Shown: positions 43,757 through 52,161 of the stretch, one piece after another
Layout: each line of letters begins with the position of its first letter
Position numbering within the stretch: position 1 is the first letter of the stretch
DNA from: Micromonospora inyonensis
GTDB lineage: Bacteria > Actinomycetota > Actinomycetes > Mycobacteriales > Micromonosporaceae
DNA length: 64,000 bases
NCBI RefSeq assembly: GCF_900091415.1
Contig: NZ_FMHU01000002.1
Coordinates: 1,736,001 to 1,800,000, forward strand
Reading direction: 5' to 3'
Translations under genes and position numbers: made by a program
Notes under the pieces: model-generated
Database searches by the model: none
Told to the model about the DNA's origin: nothing
Seen by the model: the letters and a program-made list of their open reading frames with translations, nothing else

Positions 43757-43772
43757 CCCACCGGCAGGTGGG
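43757..43772 (+). terminator. Hairpin after the DUF574 methyltransferase gene
   Basis: CCCACC-GGCA-GGTGGG makes a 6-bp stem with a tetraloop 18 nt after the stop codon. It separates the methyltransferase from the TetR promoter. Confidence 0.6.
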
Positions 43773-43794
43773 ACGGCGGTCACACGAAACTACG

Positions 43795-43824
43795 TTGCAG
43801 TCTCTGCAAATTTGCTCGTACCGT
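43795..43824 (+). promoter_or_regulatory. tetR promoter with overlapping 15-bp operator
   Basis: TTGCAG at 43795-43800 (-35) and TACCGT at 43819-43824 (-10) are separated by 18 nt, and the GTG start follows 7 nt after the -10, so the transcript is probably leaderless. The -35 is the left half of a palindrome TTGCAG-TCT-CTGCAA (43795-43809), a likely TetR operator. The efflux gene shares no independent promoter that I can see, so it may be controlled from here. Confidence 0.7.
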
Positions 43825-43831
43825 CTTCGCC

Positions 43832-44437
43832 GTGACCATCACGGAGGGGCGTCGTGACCGTCGGAAACGACAGACCCGGGCGACGCTGAGCCTGACCGCG
43901 TTGCGCATGGTCGCCGAGCACGGCCTCGACCACGTCACCGTCGACGAGATCAGCGAGGCCGCCGGCGTCTCGCCGCGCACCTTCTTCAACTACTTCACCT
44001 GCAAGGACGCGGCGGTCATCGGCGACGTGATGGTCGACGAGGAACGGCTCGTGGCGCGGCTGACCGCCGTCCCCACCGACCTGCCGGTGGTGGCGGTCCT
44101 GCGGACCGCCTTCGCCGAGCTGGTCGAGGACGTCCAGGCCGACCGGGACCTGTGGTGCCTGCGCATGCAGGTCGTCGAACGGAACCCGGCGCTGCTGTCC
44201 CGCCTGGTCACCATCGGGGTGCGGAACGAGCGGACGATCGCCGCGGCGATCGCCGCCCGGCTCGGCCTTCCCGACGACCATCCCTACCCGTCGCTCGTCG
44301 CCGCCGTCACCGGGGCCGCCCTGCGGGCCTGCCTGGGCCAGTGGGCCCGTGGCGACGGCGCACGTCCCCTCACCACCCTCGTCGACGAGGCGTTCGCCGC
44401 CCTCGCCGCCGGCCTTCCGGAACCGCGCCGCCCGTGA
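43832..44437 (+). CDS. TetR-family transcriptional regulator
   Basis: A 201-aa TetR regulator with the DNA-binding domain at residues ~12-58: RKRQTRATLSLTALRMVAEHG and the recognition segment VTVDEISEAAGVSPRTFFNYF. The TCKDAAVIGDVM continuation and helical C-terminal ligand domain are typical of MFS-linked TetR proteins. The GTG at 43832 lies 7 nt after TACCGT. The DHA2 efflux gene begins 67 nt after its stop, in the same direction, so it likely represses its own gene and the pump until a toxic ligand is bound. Confidence 0.93.
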   Translation: MTITEGRRDRRKRQTRATLSLTALRMVAEHGLDHVTVDEISEAAGVSPRTFFNYFTCKDAAVIGDVMVDEERLVARLTAVPTDLPVVAVLRTAFAELVEDVQADRDLWCLRMQVVERNPALLSRLVTIGVRNERTIAAAIAARLGLPDDHPYPSLVAAVTGAALRACLGQWARGDGARPLTTLVDEAFAALAAGLPEPRRP

Positions 44438-44504
44438 CCCACCGCTTCCCCCGGCGTTGTCCGACCCGGGGAGACTCTCCCGCAACCAGAGTGAGGAAAA
44501 CTCC

Positions 44505-46094
44505 ATGACCGCTTCCGCCCCGCCAGCCGGCGTCGCCGACGCCGTCGCCGGGCGCATGTCCCGCCGTGAGGTGCTCCAGGCTCTCTCCGGCCTGATGGTC
44601 GGCCTCTTCGTGTCGATCCTCGCTTCCACGGTCGTGGCCAACGCGCTGCCCCGGATCATCGCGGATCTCCACGGCAGCCAGACGGTCTACACCTGGATCG
44701 TCACCACCGAGCTGCTCGCCATGACGGCGACCGTGCCGCTGTGGGGCAAGATGGCCGACCTGTACAGCCGCAAGCTTTTGATCCAGCTCTCGCTGGGGCT
44801 GTTCGTGGCGGGCTCGCTGATCGCCGGCCTCACCCCGAACGTGGAGATCCTGCTGGTCAGCCGGATCGTCCAGGGCGTCGGCGCTGGTGGGATGACGGCG
44901 CTGGCCACCATCGTCATGGCGGCGATGATCCCGCCCCGGGAGATGGGCCGCTACGCCGGCATCTTCGGCGCGGTCTTCGGCGTCGGCACCATCGCGGGCC
45001 CGCTGATCGGTGGCGTGCTGGTGGACACCTCCTGGCTGGGCTGGCGCTGGTGCTTCCTGATCGGGGTGCCGTTCAGCATCCTGTCGATCGTCCTGCTCCA
45101 GCGGACGCTGCACCTGCCGGTGGTCCGGCGTGCGGTCCGCATCGACTGGGCCGGCGCGTTCCTGATCACCACCGGTGTCTCCACGTTGCTGGTCTGGTCC
45201 TCGCTGGCCGGTCACAAGTTCGCCTGGGCGTCCGGCTGGACCGCGCTGATGGTGATCAGCGGGCTGGTGCTGCTCGCGGTGGCGGTCTGGGTGGAGTCCC
45301 GGGCCGCCGAGCCGATCATCCCGCTGGACCTCTTCCGCAACCGGACCGTCGCGCTCACCACCGTGGCGAGCGTGCTGGTCGGTGTGGCGATGTTCGGCGG
45401 CACGGTCTTCCTGTCGCAGTACTTCCAGATCTCGCTGGGCAAGTCCCCGACGGTCGCGGGTCTGATGAGTCTGCCGATGATCTTCGGTCTGCTGGTGTCG
45501 TCGACGGTGGCCGGGCAGCTCATCACCAAGTACGGCCGGTGGAAGGGTTATCTGGTGGGTGGGGGCGTCACGATGACCATCGGGATGCTGCTGCTCGGCA
45601 CCATCGACGCGCACACCAACATCCTGCTGCTGTCGGTCTTCATGGCGGTGCTCGGCATCGGGGTCGGCATGCTCATGCAGAACCTGGTGCTGGCCGCGCA
45701 GAACGACGTGCCCGCGCACGAACTCGGTGCCGCCACCTCCGCGCTGACCTTCTTCCGCAGCATGGGCGGGGCGATCGGGGTGAGCGCCCTCGGCGCCGTC
45801 CTGGCGAACCGGATCACCACGCTGATGACCGAGAAGCTCGGCCCGCTCGCCGCTGGTGGCGCCGACGGCGGGGGCCAGGAGGTGCCGGACATGTCCGCCC
45901 TACCGGGCCCGGTCCGGCAGATCGTGCAGGAGGTCTACGGCACCGCCACCGCCGAGCTGTTCCTGGTCGGTGCGCCGATCGCGCTGCTCGCGCTGGTCGC
46001 CGTGCTGTTCATCAAGGAGAAGCCGCTGCACAACCTCAGCGGTGACGAGCGGCGCGTCCAGGAGGAGGCGGCCGGGCTCAAGTCCGTGCACTGA
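44505..46094 (+). CDS. DHA2-family MFS drug:proton antiporter
   Basis: A 529-aa 14-helix efflux transporter of the EmrB/QacA class. It has motif A GKMADLYSRKLLIQL near residue 82, motif C-type GIFGAVFGVGTIAGPLIGGVL near residue 155, and EAHELGAATSAL-like PAHELGAATSALTFFRSMGG. A central soluble part near residue 480 has GADGGGQEVPDMSALPGPV. The ATG at 44505 has GAGGAAAA upstream. It is downstream of the TetR gene on the same strand and probably exports a hydrophobic antibiotic or antiseptic. Confidence 0.94.
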   Translation: MTASAPPAGVADAVAGRMSRREVLQALSGLMVGLFVSILASTVVANALPRIIADLHGSQTVYTWIVTTELLAMTATVPLWGKMADLYSRKLLIQLSLGLFVAGSLIAGLTPNVEILLVSRIVQGVGAGGMTALATIVMAAMIPPREMGRYAGIFGAVFGVGTIAGPLIGGVLVDTSWLGWRWCFLIGVPFSILSIVLLQRTLHLPVVRRAVRIDWAGAFLITTGVSTLLVWSSLAGHKFAWASGWTALMVISGLVLLAVAVWVESRAAEPIIPLDLFRNRTVALTTVASVLVGVAMFGGTVFLSQYFQISLGKSPTVAGLMSLPMIFGLLVSSTVAGQLITKYGRWKGYLVGGGVTMTIGMLLLGTIDAHTNILLLSVFMAVLGIGVGMLMQNLVLAAQNDVPAHELGAATSALTFFRSMGGAIGVSALGAVLANRITTLMTEKLGPLAAGGADGGGQEVPDMSALPGPVRQIVQEVYGTATAELFLVGAPIALLALVAVLFIKEKPLHNLSGDERRVQEEAAGLKSVH

Positions 46095-46102
46095 CCGGAA
46101 TA

Positions 46103-46117
46103 CCGCCCGACGGGCGG
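46103..46117. terminator. Short hairpin between convergent genes
   Basis: CCGCCC-GAC-GGGCGG forms a 6-bp stem with a 3-nt loop, just after the MFS stop codon and directly adjacent to the DUF2786 stop codon on the opposite strand, so it can act in both directions. Confidence 0.55.
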
Positions 46118-47350
46118 TCAGCGTGCTGGCCGCCCGTCGCCCCGACGGCCGTCGCGCAGCCGCCGGGGCGACCCAGCACCCCCGGCGCCCAGGACGGCCC
46201 GGTCGGCGGCGGCGGTGCCGGAGGACCAGCCCTCGGCGTCCCGGACGGTCAGCCGGCCCCGGGTGACGCCGGGGAAGAGCGCCTCCGCCCGCTGCCGGAC
46301 CGCGTCGGAGCGGCTGGCCAGCACCGGCAGCAGGCGGTCACCGCCGTCGGCCCGCGCCGCCTCCCGGCTGGTGCGTTCGGTGGCCGCCCGCAGCCGTTCC
46401 CCGATCCGCAGCGCGTACGCGTGGAGGAACGACTCGTCGTACTCCCGGGTGCGCCGGCTGCTCGTCGCCCGCCGCTCGGCCCGGCCGCGCAGCATCGCCG
46501 AGGTCGCCTGCACCAGCAGCGAGGTGTAGAGCACCTCCACCGCGTCGAGGTCGGCCGGGAAGCCCAGCACGGTGCTGAAGCCGAGGTCGTCGGACCAGAC
46601 CGCCTCGCACCGGTTCGCCCCCGCCACCTCCTGCACCAGCAGCGCCTTCGCCCCCGCGTACGGCGGGTCGGTGCCGAGCCGGACACCGCCCGGCTGGTCG
46701 GCCGGCCCGGTGTCCAGCAGCACCCGGTCGATGCTGTGCCGGGCCATCAGCTCCTGGGCCTTCGCGGTCAGCGCCTCCGCCTCGGCCGGGAAGCCGGTCG
46801 ACTCCGCCTTGGCCAGCAGGGCACGGACCCGGTCGAGCATCCGCGACCCGCTGGGCCCCGGCCCGGCGGTGACCTGGCCCGCGCCGGGCGGCGGGCGCAG
46901 CACCGCGACCGGCGGCAGCCCGTCGAGCACCGCCAGCACCTCGATCGTCTCGCGCAGCGCGGTCACCCGGTCCAGTCGCTCCCGAACGGCCCAGGCGGCC
47001 AGGTGGCGTGCATCGTCGTCCCACCACACCCGGGCGTCCAGGGCGGTGAGCTGCTCGTCCCACCAGGCCGGCACGCCCGCCTGGCCGCGCCGGTCGGCGG
47101 CGAGGATGTCGGTCAGCAGCCGGGCCGGTCGGGCGCCCGCGCGTCGGGCCACGATCCGGGCCACGTCGACCGGCTGCCATCCCCGGGGCCAGAGCCGCCC
47201 CACGGCCCGTACCAACCGGGCGACGAGGGCCGCGTCCACCACCGCCGGATCGCCCACCACCAGCCGGTCGAGCTGCCGCTCCGCGAGGCGTACGTCGGTG
47301 CCCCGCGCCGCCGCGAGCACGTCGCCGATCAGCGCGTCGACGTCCGACAC
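46118..47350 (-). CDS. DUF2786 domain-containing protein
   Basis: A 410-aa protein. The DUF2786 segment is MLDRVRALLAKAESTGFPAE followed by ALTAKAQELMARHSID, near residue 195. The N-terminal ~180 residues are helical and the last ~200 include LGFSTVLGFPADLDAVEVLYTSLL, which is conserved in this type. Function is unknown; the family is widespread in actinomycetes and phages. The GTG at 47350 has GAGGGAG 7 nt upstream; the longer frame to 47443 is less likely. Convergent with the MFS gene. Confidence 0.88.
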   Translation of the reverse strand: MSDVDALIGDVLAAARGTDVRLAERQLDRLVVGDPAVVDAALVARLVRAVGRLWPRGWQPVDVARIVARRAGARPARLLTDILAADRRGQAGVPAWWDEQLTALDARVWWDDDARHLAAWAVRERLDRVTALRETIEVLAVLDGLPPVAVLRPPPGAGQVTAGPGPSGSRMLDRVRALLAKAESTGFPAEAEALTAKAQELMARHSIDRVLLDTGPADQPGGVRLGTDPPYAGAKALLVQEVAGANRCEAVWSDDLGFSTVLGFPADLDAVEVLYTSLLVQATSAMLRGRAERRATSSRRTREYDESFLHAYALRIGERLRAATERTSREAARADGGDRLLPVLASRSDAVRQRAEALFPGVTRGRLTVRDAEGWSSGTAAADRAVLGAGGAGSPRRLRDGRRGDGRPAR

Positions 47351-47426
47351 CGTGGGCTCCCTCTGACCGTTCACGGCCCTCTCGATCGGGTACGGCCAAG
47401 GCCGGCCGCCCCCGGACACGCTACTG

Positions 47427-47630
47427 TCACCCTCCGGTGGCACCGTTGCCCGGGTCGGACGACTCCCCGGTGGCGAGGTGGTCGCGGGCCGCGGTCGCCG
47501 GCGGGCAGTCCGGAATCCGGCACACCGGGCAGCGGCCGTCAGGGCCCGGCCGGTGGTCGCGGAGGATCCGGCGGGCGGTGAGGACGAGCCGGTTGCGGAG
47601 CTGGGCGGGGGACAGGGCGGGCCAGGTCAC
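47427..47630 (-). CDS. Small conserved-type protein with CxxC-x4-C motif
   Basis: A 67-aa reading frame whose GTG start overlaps the stop of the XRE gene (GTGA), giving translational coupling. It contains RNRLVLTARRILRDHRP followed by CPVCRIPDCPP, a possible small zinc site, and a low-complexity Gly/Asp tail. I do not recognise the family. Small accessory ORFs after XRE regulators are typical of actinomycetes (often DUF397), but this one is not DUF397. The coupling is the main reason for calling it a gene. Confidence 0.62.
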   Translation of the reverse strand: MTWPALSPAQLRNRLVLTARRILRDHRPGPDGRCPVCRIPDCPPATAARDHLATGESSDPGNGATGG

Positions 47631-48829
47631 CGGGTCAGGCCGATCGCCACCGCGAGGTGCGCGACGCCGGCCGCCGCCGGCCCGCCCCGGTACGCCTCGG
47701 CGATCACCGTCCGGGCTGTCGGCCGGCAGCGGACCTCGGCCGGCGCGGTGCGGTCCGCGTCCACCAGCAGGCGTCCTGCCCCGACCTGGTCGCCGAGCTG
47801 AAGGTACGCGCGGGCGACGTCGATCAGGTGCGCGGCCCGGTACTCGGCGGGCAGCCGTCGCCACGACTCCCGTCCGGTGACCGTCGCGTGGCGGCGCAGG
47901 GCGTCCCCGGCATCACCCAGCTCGACCGCCGCCACCACCCGGGCCAGCTCGACCACGGTGGTCCCGAAGCTGGTCTGGTGGTGCTCGGGTCCGTCCCCGA
48001 CCCGGTCGGCGAGGTCGGCGGCGTGGTCGACCAGTTCGGCGACGCCGCAGGTGTCGCCACAGCCGGCAGCGGCGAGGGCTGCCTGGAGCAGCAGCGTTCC
48101 GCACACGGTCAACTCACCGGGCGGTCCCTCCCGGGGCCCGCCCGGGACGATCCGGTGGGCGGCGGCGATGGTGGTGGTCATCGCCAACCGCCCTCGGCCG
48201 AGCGCACGTAGCGCCTGGCCGAGCGGCACCGCCGCCGTCGCTGCCAGCACGGGGTCGTCGGCGGCGACCCCCACAGCCCGGTCGGCGGCCAGCCAGGCAA
48301 GGCCGGCGTCACCGAGCTTCACCAGGACCGACGAGGTGATCCGGTACGCCTGCACCAGCAGCGCCGTGCCCTCGTCCGGACGACGGGTGTGGAAGCGTCG
48401 GGTGCTGTCGAGCAGGTCGGGCAACATCCGCACCAGCTGCGGATAGTGGGCGTGCCGGTAGGCCAGCCAGGCATGTCCGACCAGGCGTGCCACCTCGTCC
48501 GCCGGTGGCACCGGCCGGGGCTCGACACCCGTGCGGAACACGTCGTGGCGGGCCAGCGCCGCCCGGACGGCCTCCACCCCGTCGACCAGACCGGTCGTGG
48601 CCACCGGTGGCGGGGCGTCGTGGCCGAGCAGCACCACCGGATCGATCCGGAGCACCTCGGCGATCTCCTCGATCACCGACAACCTGTCCAACGCACGGAC
48701 CCCCCGCTCGACCTTGTCCGCCCAGCTCTTGGACTTGCCGAGCCGGTCGGCGAAGACCTGTTGGGACATGCGTCGCCGCACCCGCCACTGCGCCACGCGA
48801 CGCCCGATCGGCGGCTCACCCACGCCCAC
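47627..48829 (-). CDS. XRE-family helix-turn-helix regulator
   Basis: A 400-aa regulator. The N-terminal HTH is RRVAQWRVRRRMSQQVFADRLGKS and continues KSWADKVERGVRALDRLSV, with the LGKSKSWADKVERG recognition helix. The remaining ~320 residues are helical and resemble a TPR-type ligand domain (AYRHAHYPQLVRMLPDLLD, YRAAHLIDVARAYLQLGD). Such proteins are common regulators of development and secondary metabolism in actinomycetes. A 56-aa ORF upstream overlaps its start by 14 nt, and a 67-aa ORF overlaps its end. Confidence 0.9.
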   Translation of the reverse strand: MGVGEPPIGRRVAQWRVRRRMSQQVFADRLGKSKSWADKVERGVRALDRLSVIEEIAEVLRIDPVVLLGHDAPPPVATTGLVDGVEAVRAALARHDVFRTGVEPRPVPPADEVARLVGHAWLAYRHAHYPQLVRMLPDLLDSTRRFHTRRPDEGTALLVQAYRITSSVLVKLGDAGLAWLAADRAVGVAADDPVLAATAAVPLGQALRALGRGRLAMTTTIAAAHRIVPGGPREGPPGELTVCGTLLLQAALAAAGCGDTCGVAELVDHAADLADRVGDGPEHHQTSFGTTVVELARVVAAVELGDAGDALRRHATVTGRESWRRLPAEYRAAHLIDVARAYLQLGDQVGAGRLLVDADRTAPAEVRCRPTARTVIAEAYRGGPAAAGVAHLAVAIGLTR

Positions 48830-48986
48830 GTCGCCACCGCCGGTCGGGCACCGCCCGCGTGGTCTCCTCGACCGGTATCCGCTCCGCGTCGGCCTGTGCC
48901 AGGAGCCGGTGCTTCGCCGCCTCCCGTTCGGCCCGCTCGACCTGCTCGCCCCGGCTCTGCTCCGGATCGCGCCGCGTACCGTCCAT
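48816..48986 (-). CDS. Small charged hypothetical protein, 56 aa
   Basis: A 56-aa frame with strongly charged composition (DPEQSRGEQVERAEREAAKH). The ATG at 48986 has GAAAGG 6 nt upstream, a proper Shine-Dalgarno, and the 3' end overlaps the XRE gene start by 14 nt, which suggests coupled translation. I do not recognise it. The 176 nt upstream to the next XRE gene's stop contain no other supported gene. Confidence 0.55.
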   Translation of the reverse strand: MDGTRRDPEQSRGEQVERAEREAAKHRLLAQADAERIPVEETTRAVPDRRWRRGRG

Positions 48987-49162
48987 CCGCAACCTTTCGG
49001 AAGGGGCGCGGCGACGGGTTCCTGCGGGGATCGAGACCGCCGCGCCAGTGGAGAGCGCGGCCAGCCCGCCGGTGTCGATGCGTCGTGCCGTCACGCCCGT
49101 GGCCAGGACGCTACGGAGCACACCGGTACCCGCTGGAACAGTTACGCACCACTACCGTGCGG

Positions 49163-50344
49163 CTACCCAGAGGTGATGCTCATGCGTTCGCAGAGCCCCC
49201 GCAGCTCTGATGAGGTCGCGCCCCTGCGGAGCAGCGATCGCACGGTCTCTCGGGCCGAGGTCGACGAGCGGGTGTGCTGCGGGCCGACCCGCTCCGCAGC
49301 GAGGAGCATCCGCACGGCGTCCCTGTCTCGGCCGGTCCCTTCGGCCGCGCGGCTCATGTCGAGCCAGAAGTACACCTGTCGTACTGCCGGCAGCCCGGTC
49401 ACGTCCACGCCCGCCGCTGTCCCCATTGCCGCCTCGGGACGACCGGTGTCGAGCTGATACGCCATTCGCCACAGGGCCACGTTCCGTGGCCCCCAGGCGA
49501 GGTCCCAGCCGGTGGTTTCGCCGGTGTGCGCGGCGATCCGGGCGGCCTCGGCCAGGTGGTCCTCAGCCCGCGCATGGTCCCGCAGGCCGGCGAGGTGGTG
49601 GGCGCGCGCGAGGTGAAGGAAGCCGAGCACCTCCAGGGTACTGTCCGCTCCGCTGCCCTGGAGGTCGGCGCCTGCCGCGTCGCAAAGGGCGCGCGCCGGA
49701 CCGTACGCACCGGAGTAGGCGGACACTCGCGCCCGGTTGGCGGCAGCCACCCCCGCTGCCACCGGGTCGTCCAGCAGCCACGCTGCCTCCGCGCAGCGCT
49801 CCGCCGCGAGCCAGGCATGTGCGGGGTAGCCGACGTTGAGCAGGGAGCCCATCGCCACCCCGTACACCGGCACCATCTCCACCAGCGCCGTGCGCCGGTC
49901 GGTCAGGCCGTGCAGTGCCGGCACCAGGTCCACGAGCCGACGCAGGACACCGGCGTAGTCACACCGGCCGTAGAGGTCCCGCACGAGCGTGGTCTCCCGG
50001 CGAATCTGCTCGACCGTCACCCCGGCCCCGGGTGGGGTGGTCATCGGCGTGTCCATCATGATCCGCCAGACGCGTTCGGCATCGATGCGTGCCGCGTCCA
50101 GCTGCCGGTCGGCCGGTGTGTACGCCTGCCCGGTCAGGTCGAACACCGAACACTCGAGCGCGGCGGCCAGGTCAACGACCATGTACCGGTCGGTGCGCTG
50201 CTGTCCACGCTCGATCCGGGACCACGACGTGTGGGAGATGCCGGCTCGACTGGCGGCGTGCCGGATGCTCCACCCGCGCAGTTCCCGGCGGGCACGGATG
50301 CGGTCACCGATCGACGGATCGTTCGGTATGGGGCGACGAGGCAT
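49163..50344 (-). CDS. XRE-family helix-turn-helix regulator with helical-repeat C-terminus
   Basis: A 393-aa regulator with HTH residues ~13-62: DRIRARRELRGWSIRHAASRAGI and SHTSWSRIERGQQRTDRYMVV. The long C-terminus is helical (AWLAAERCAEAAWLLDD, FLHLARAHHLAGLRDHARAE) and TPR-like. It is a paralogue in architecture of the XRE gene at 47627-48829. The ATG at 50344 is preceded by GGGGAGC; the longer frame to 50611 is low-complexity. Possible function is ligand-responsive control of secondary metabolism or development. Confidence 0.89.
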   Translation of the reverse strand: MPRRPIPNDPSIGDRIRARRELRGWSIRHAASRAGISHTSWSRIERGQQRTDRYMVVDLAAALECSVFDLTGQAYTPADRQLDAARIDAERVWRIMMDTPMTTPPGAGVTVEQIRRETTLVRDLYGRCDYAGVLRRLVDLVPALHGLTDRRTALVEMVPVYGVAMGSLLNVGYPAHAWLAAERCAEAAWLLDDPVAAGVAAANRARVSAYSGAYGPARALCDAAGADLQGSGADSTLEVLGFLHLARAHHLAGLRDHARAEDHLAEAARIAAHTGETTGWDLAWGPRNVALWRMAYQLDTGRPEAAMGTAAGVDVTGLPAVRQVYFWLDMSRAAEGTGRDRDAVRMLLAAERVGPQHTRSSTSARETVRSLLRRGATSSELRGLCERMSITSG

Positions 50345-50433
50345 GGGCGGGTGCTCCCCGAGAGCCGGACTGGTCGGCGGCCCCGACCGGCGTTCGATCC
50401 GACGGGCCGCAACTTCGGACAGTACACGTACGG

Positions 50434-50661
50434 CTACGGTACGCGGCGTTGGTCGGGCAACGTTGACGGCACCAGGCCCGCCAGGCCGGCCCGGGTGTCG
50501 ACCAGGTCGGCCAGGGCGCCGGCCAGGGCGTCGTACCGGATGGGAAGCAGGATGTCGCGCAGCCCGGCCTCGACGTCGAGCAACGCCGCGACCTCCGCTC
50601 CGATCGTGCACAGTCCGATGGGGAACGTGTCGGGCGTGTCCACCGGTGCCGTCCGGTCCAT
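50434..50661 (-). CDS. Small hypothetical protein, 75 aa, after the sigma gene
   Basis: A 75-aa frame with an excellent Shine-Dalgarno (GGAGGGGGAGGAAAC before the ATG at 50661). It contains GLCTIGAEVAALLDVEAGL and LADLVDTRAGLAGLVPS, hydrophobic helices without a clear transmembrane segment. It begins 17 nt after the sigma factor stop on the same strand. I do not recognise it; a role in the sigma factor's control is an inference from position. Confidence 0.7.
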   Translation of the reverse strand: MDRTAPVDTPDTFPIGLCTIGAEVAALLDVEAGLRDILLPIRYDALAGALADLVDTRAGLAGLVPSTLPDQRRVP

Positions 50662-50678
50662 GTTTCCTCCCCCTCCGG

Positions 50679-51260
50679 TCACCGTCGGTCCGGCTCCTCG
50701 CGCAGCAGCGCGGCCAGCGTCCGCCTGGCCTTCAGCAGGCTGCTTCTGACCGCCTCCGGAGTCATGTTCAGCTGCTCGGCGATCTCGGCCGGTTGGTAGC
50801 CCTCCAGGGTCCAGGCCATCACCTGACGCTGCCGGGAGGGCAGGTGTCCGAGCAGGCGGAGTTCCTCCTGTCCGGCCTCCCAGGCGGCGATCTCGGAGAC
50901 GGACGCCCGCAACAGGGGAGTGCGGTCCGCGAGGTCGTCGGTGGGCAACTCCACCAGCCCGGCCATGCGTCGGGCGTACTCCCGGGAGGCGACCCGGCGC
51001 GTCCACGGCCCCGGACTGCGGATGGTGTCCCACTGCTCCAGGGCCCGGCGCATGGTCTCCTGGGCGACGTCCGCGGCGTCCGCGACGGACGCGCCCTGCC
51101 AGACCAGGAACGCCACCAGCCTGCCTACCTCGTTGCGGTAGAAGGCGCTGAACGCCGCGACGGTCGCCGACGACAGGCCGTCCCGGTGCCGCTGCGGTGC
51201 GGTGCCCGGCGTCGCTCGGTGCTCCCTGGGCCTGGTCGATCCCCCGGGGCGCTCATCCAC
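50679..51260 (-). CDS. ECF-type RNA polymerase sigma factor
   Basis: A 193-aa sigma-70 family protein. Region 2 is FSAFYRNEVGRLVAFLVWQGASVAD near residue 37 with the promoter-melting ADVAQETMRRALEQWDTIR; region 4 is LPSRQRQVMAWTLEGYQPAEIAEQLNMTPEAVRSSLLKAR, with the HTH at its end. The promoter it reads is unknown. It overlaps a small membrane protein gene by 8 nt at its start and is followed by a 75-aa ORF. No classic zinc-binding anti-sigma factor is nearby, so one of these small genes may serve as regulator. Confidence 0.92.
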   Translation of the reverse strand: MDERPGGSTRPREHRATPGTAPQRHRDGLSSATVAAFSAFYRNEVGRLVAFLVWQGASVADAADVAQETMRRALEQWDTIRSPGPWTRRVASREYARRMAGLVELPTDDLADRTPLLRASVSEIAAWEAGQEELRLLGHLPSRQRQVMAWTLEGYQPAEIAEQLNMTPEAVRSSLLKARRTLAALLREEPDRR

Positions 51261-51489
51261 GACGCTCGTCGTCCTTCCGGGACGGCACGGTCAGGGTGCA
51301 GCAGGAGCCGTCGGCCCGCCGCTCACGTACCTGTCCACCGGCGGGTAGTGCCGAGACCAGCGCCACCAGGGTCTCCCCGCGCGCCTGCTCCTGGCGCACC
51401 CGCCACTGGAGCCGGATCCACAGCGCAGAAACTGTGCCGGCCTTGGCCACGACCGCCAGACCGATCCACCCCCAGGTCACAATGTCCAC
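51253..51489 (-). CDS. Small single-pass membrane protein, 78 aa
   Basis: A 78-aa protein with one transmembrane segment at residues ~3-24 (IVTWGWIGLAVVAKAGTVSALW) and a charged cytoplasmic tail (RLQWRVRQEQARGETL, then CCTLTVPSRKDD). It overlaps the sigma factor start by 8 nt, so it is translated with it. Its position suggests control or sensing for the sigma factor, but this is an inference. Start at 51489 has a weak purine-rich site. Confidence 0.65.
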   Translation of the reverse strand: MDIVTWGWIGLAVVAKAGTVSALWIRLQWRVRQEQARGETLVALVSALPAGGQVRERRADGSCCTLTVPSRKDDERRG

Positions 51490-51744
51490 CGCACCTCACT
51501 CCGTTCGTGCGCGACGGTTGCGCGTCGTCGTGGTGAAGAGCGACAGCGGGTGGTCTCCGTGAACCGCCGGGCCGGACTTTTTCCGGGGACGGCCGATCTG
51601 TCTCCCGGACGGGCCGCTGACCGTTGACCGGACGACCGGGCTCACGCCGCATCGCGTCTGCGAGGCCCGGGGCGGAACCAGGGATGGCTTTCGCAAGGGC
51701 TGGTTGGTATGTGGGTTGGTAGGTGCGGGCGGTAGGGTGTCCCG

Positions 51745-52161
51745 GTGACGAGTTACCGGATCGGCGAGGCCGCCGAGCTGCTCGGCGTGAGCGCCGACAC
51801 CGTACGCCGTTGGGTCGACGGCGGCCGGCTGCCGGCCGGGCGGGACACCCACGGCCACCGGGTGATCGACGGGGTCGAGCTGGCCGGGTTCGTCCGGGCC
51901 CAGGCCGCCGGGCCGGACGAGCGGTCGGAGTTCTCGTCCGCGCGCAACCGGCTGCGGGGCATCGTCACCGGCGTGGTCAAGGACGCGGTGATGGCGCAGG
52001 TCGACATCCAGGCCGGCCCGTTCCGGATCGTGTCGCTGATGAGCCGGGAGGCGGTCGACGAGTTGGATCTGCGGGTCGGGGCGGTGGCGCTGGCGGTGAT
52101 CAAGTCGACCACGGTGGTGGTGGAGCGTCCGTCGGCGACGCGGGGGAGGGTGGGGTCGTGA
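51745..52161 (+). CDS. HTH/TOBE molybdenum-binding regulator (MopI-like)
   Basis: A 138-aa protein. A MerR-type HTH occupies residues 3-60 (YRIGEAAELLGVSADTVRRWVDGG, with HGHRVIDGVELAGF), and a TOBE/Mop molybdate-binding domain covers residues ~67-130 (SSARNRLRGIVTGVVKDAVMAQVDI, then VAVIKSTTVVVE-type ALAVIKSTTVVVERP). It senses molybdate and regulates uptake. The GTG at 51745 lies 6 nt after TAGGGT, a possible leaderless start. The modA start overlaps its stop (GTGA). Confidence 0.92.
   Translation: MTSYRIGEAAELLGVSADTVRRWVDGGRLPAGRDTHGHRVIDGVELAGFVRAQAAGPDERSEFSSARNRLRGIVTGVVKDAVMAQVDIQAGPFRIVSLMSREAVDELDLRVGAVALAVIKSTTVVVERPSATRGRVGS

Noticed and set aside
51700..51724. GGTTGGTATGTGGGTTGGTAGG repeats upstream of the molybdate regulator as a ModE-like site
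   Set aside because: It is a short direct repeat rather than a palindrome of ModE type and the distance to the promoter is unclear, so no regulator can be assigned.
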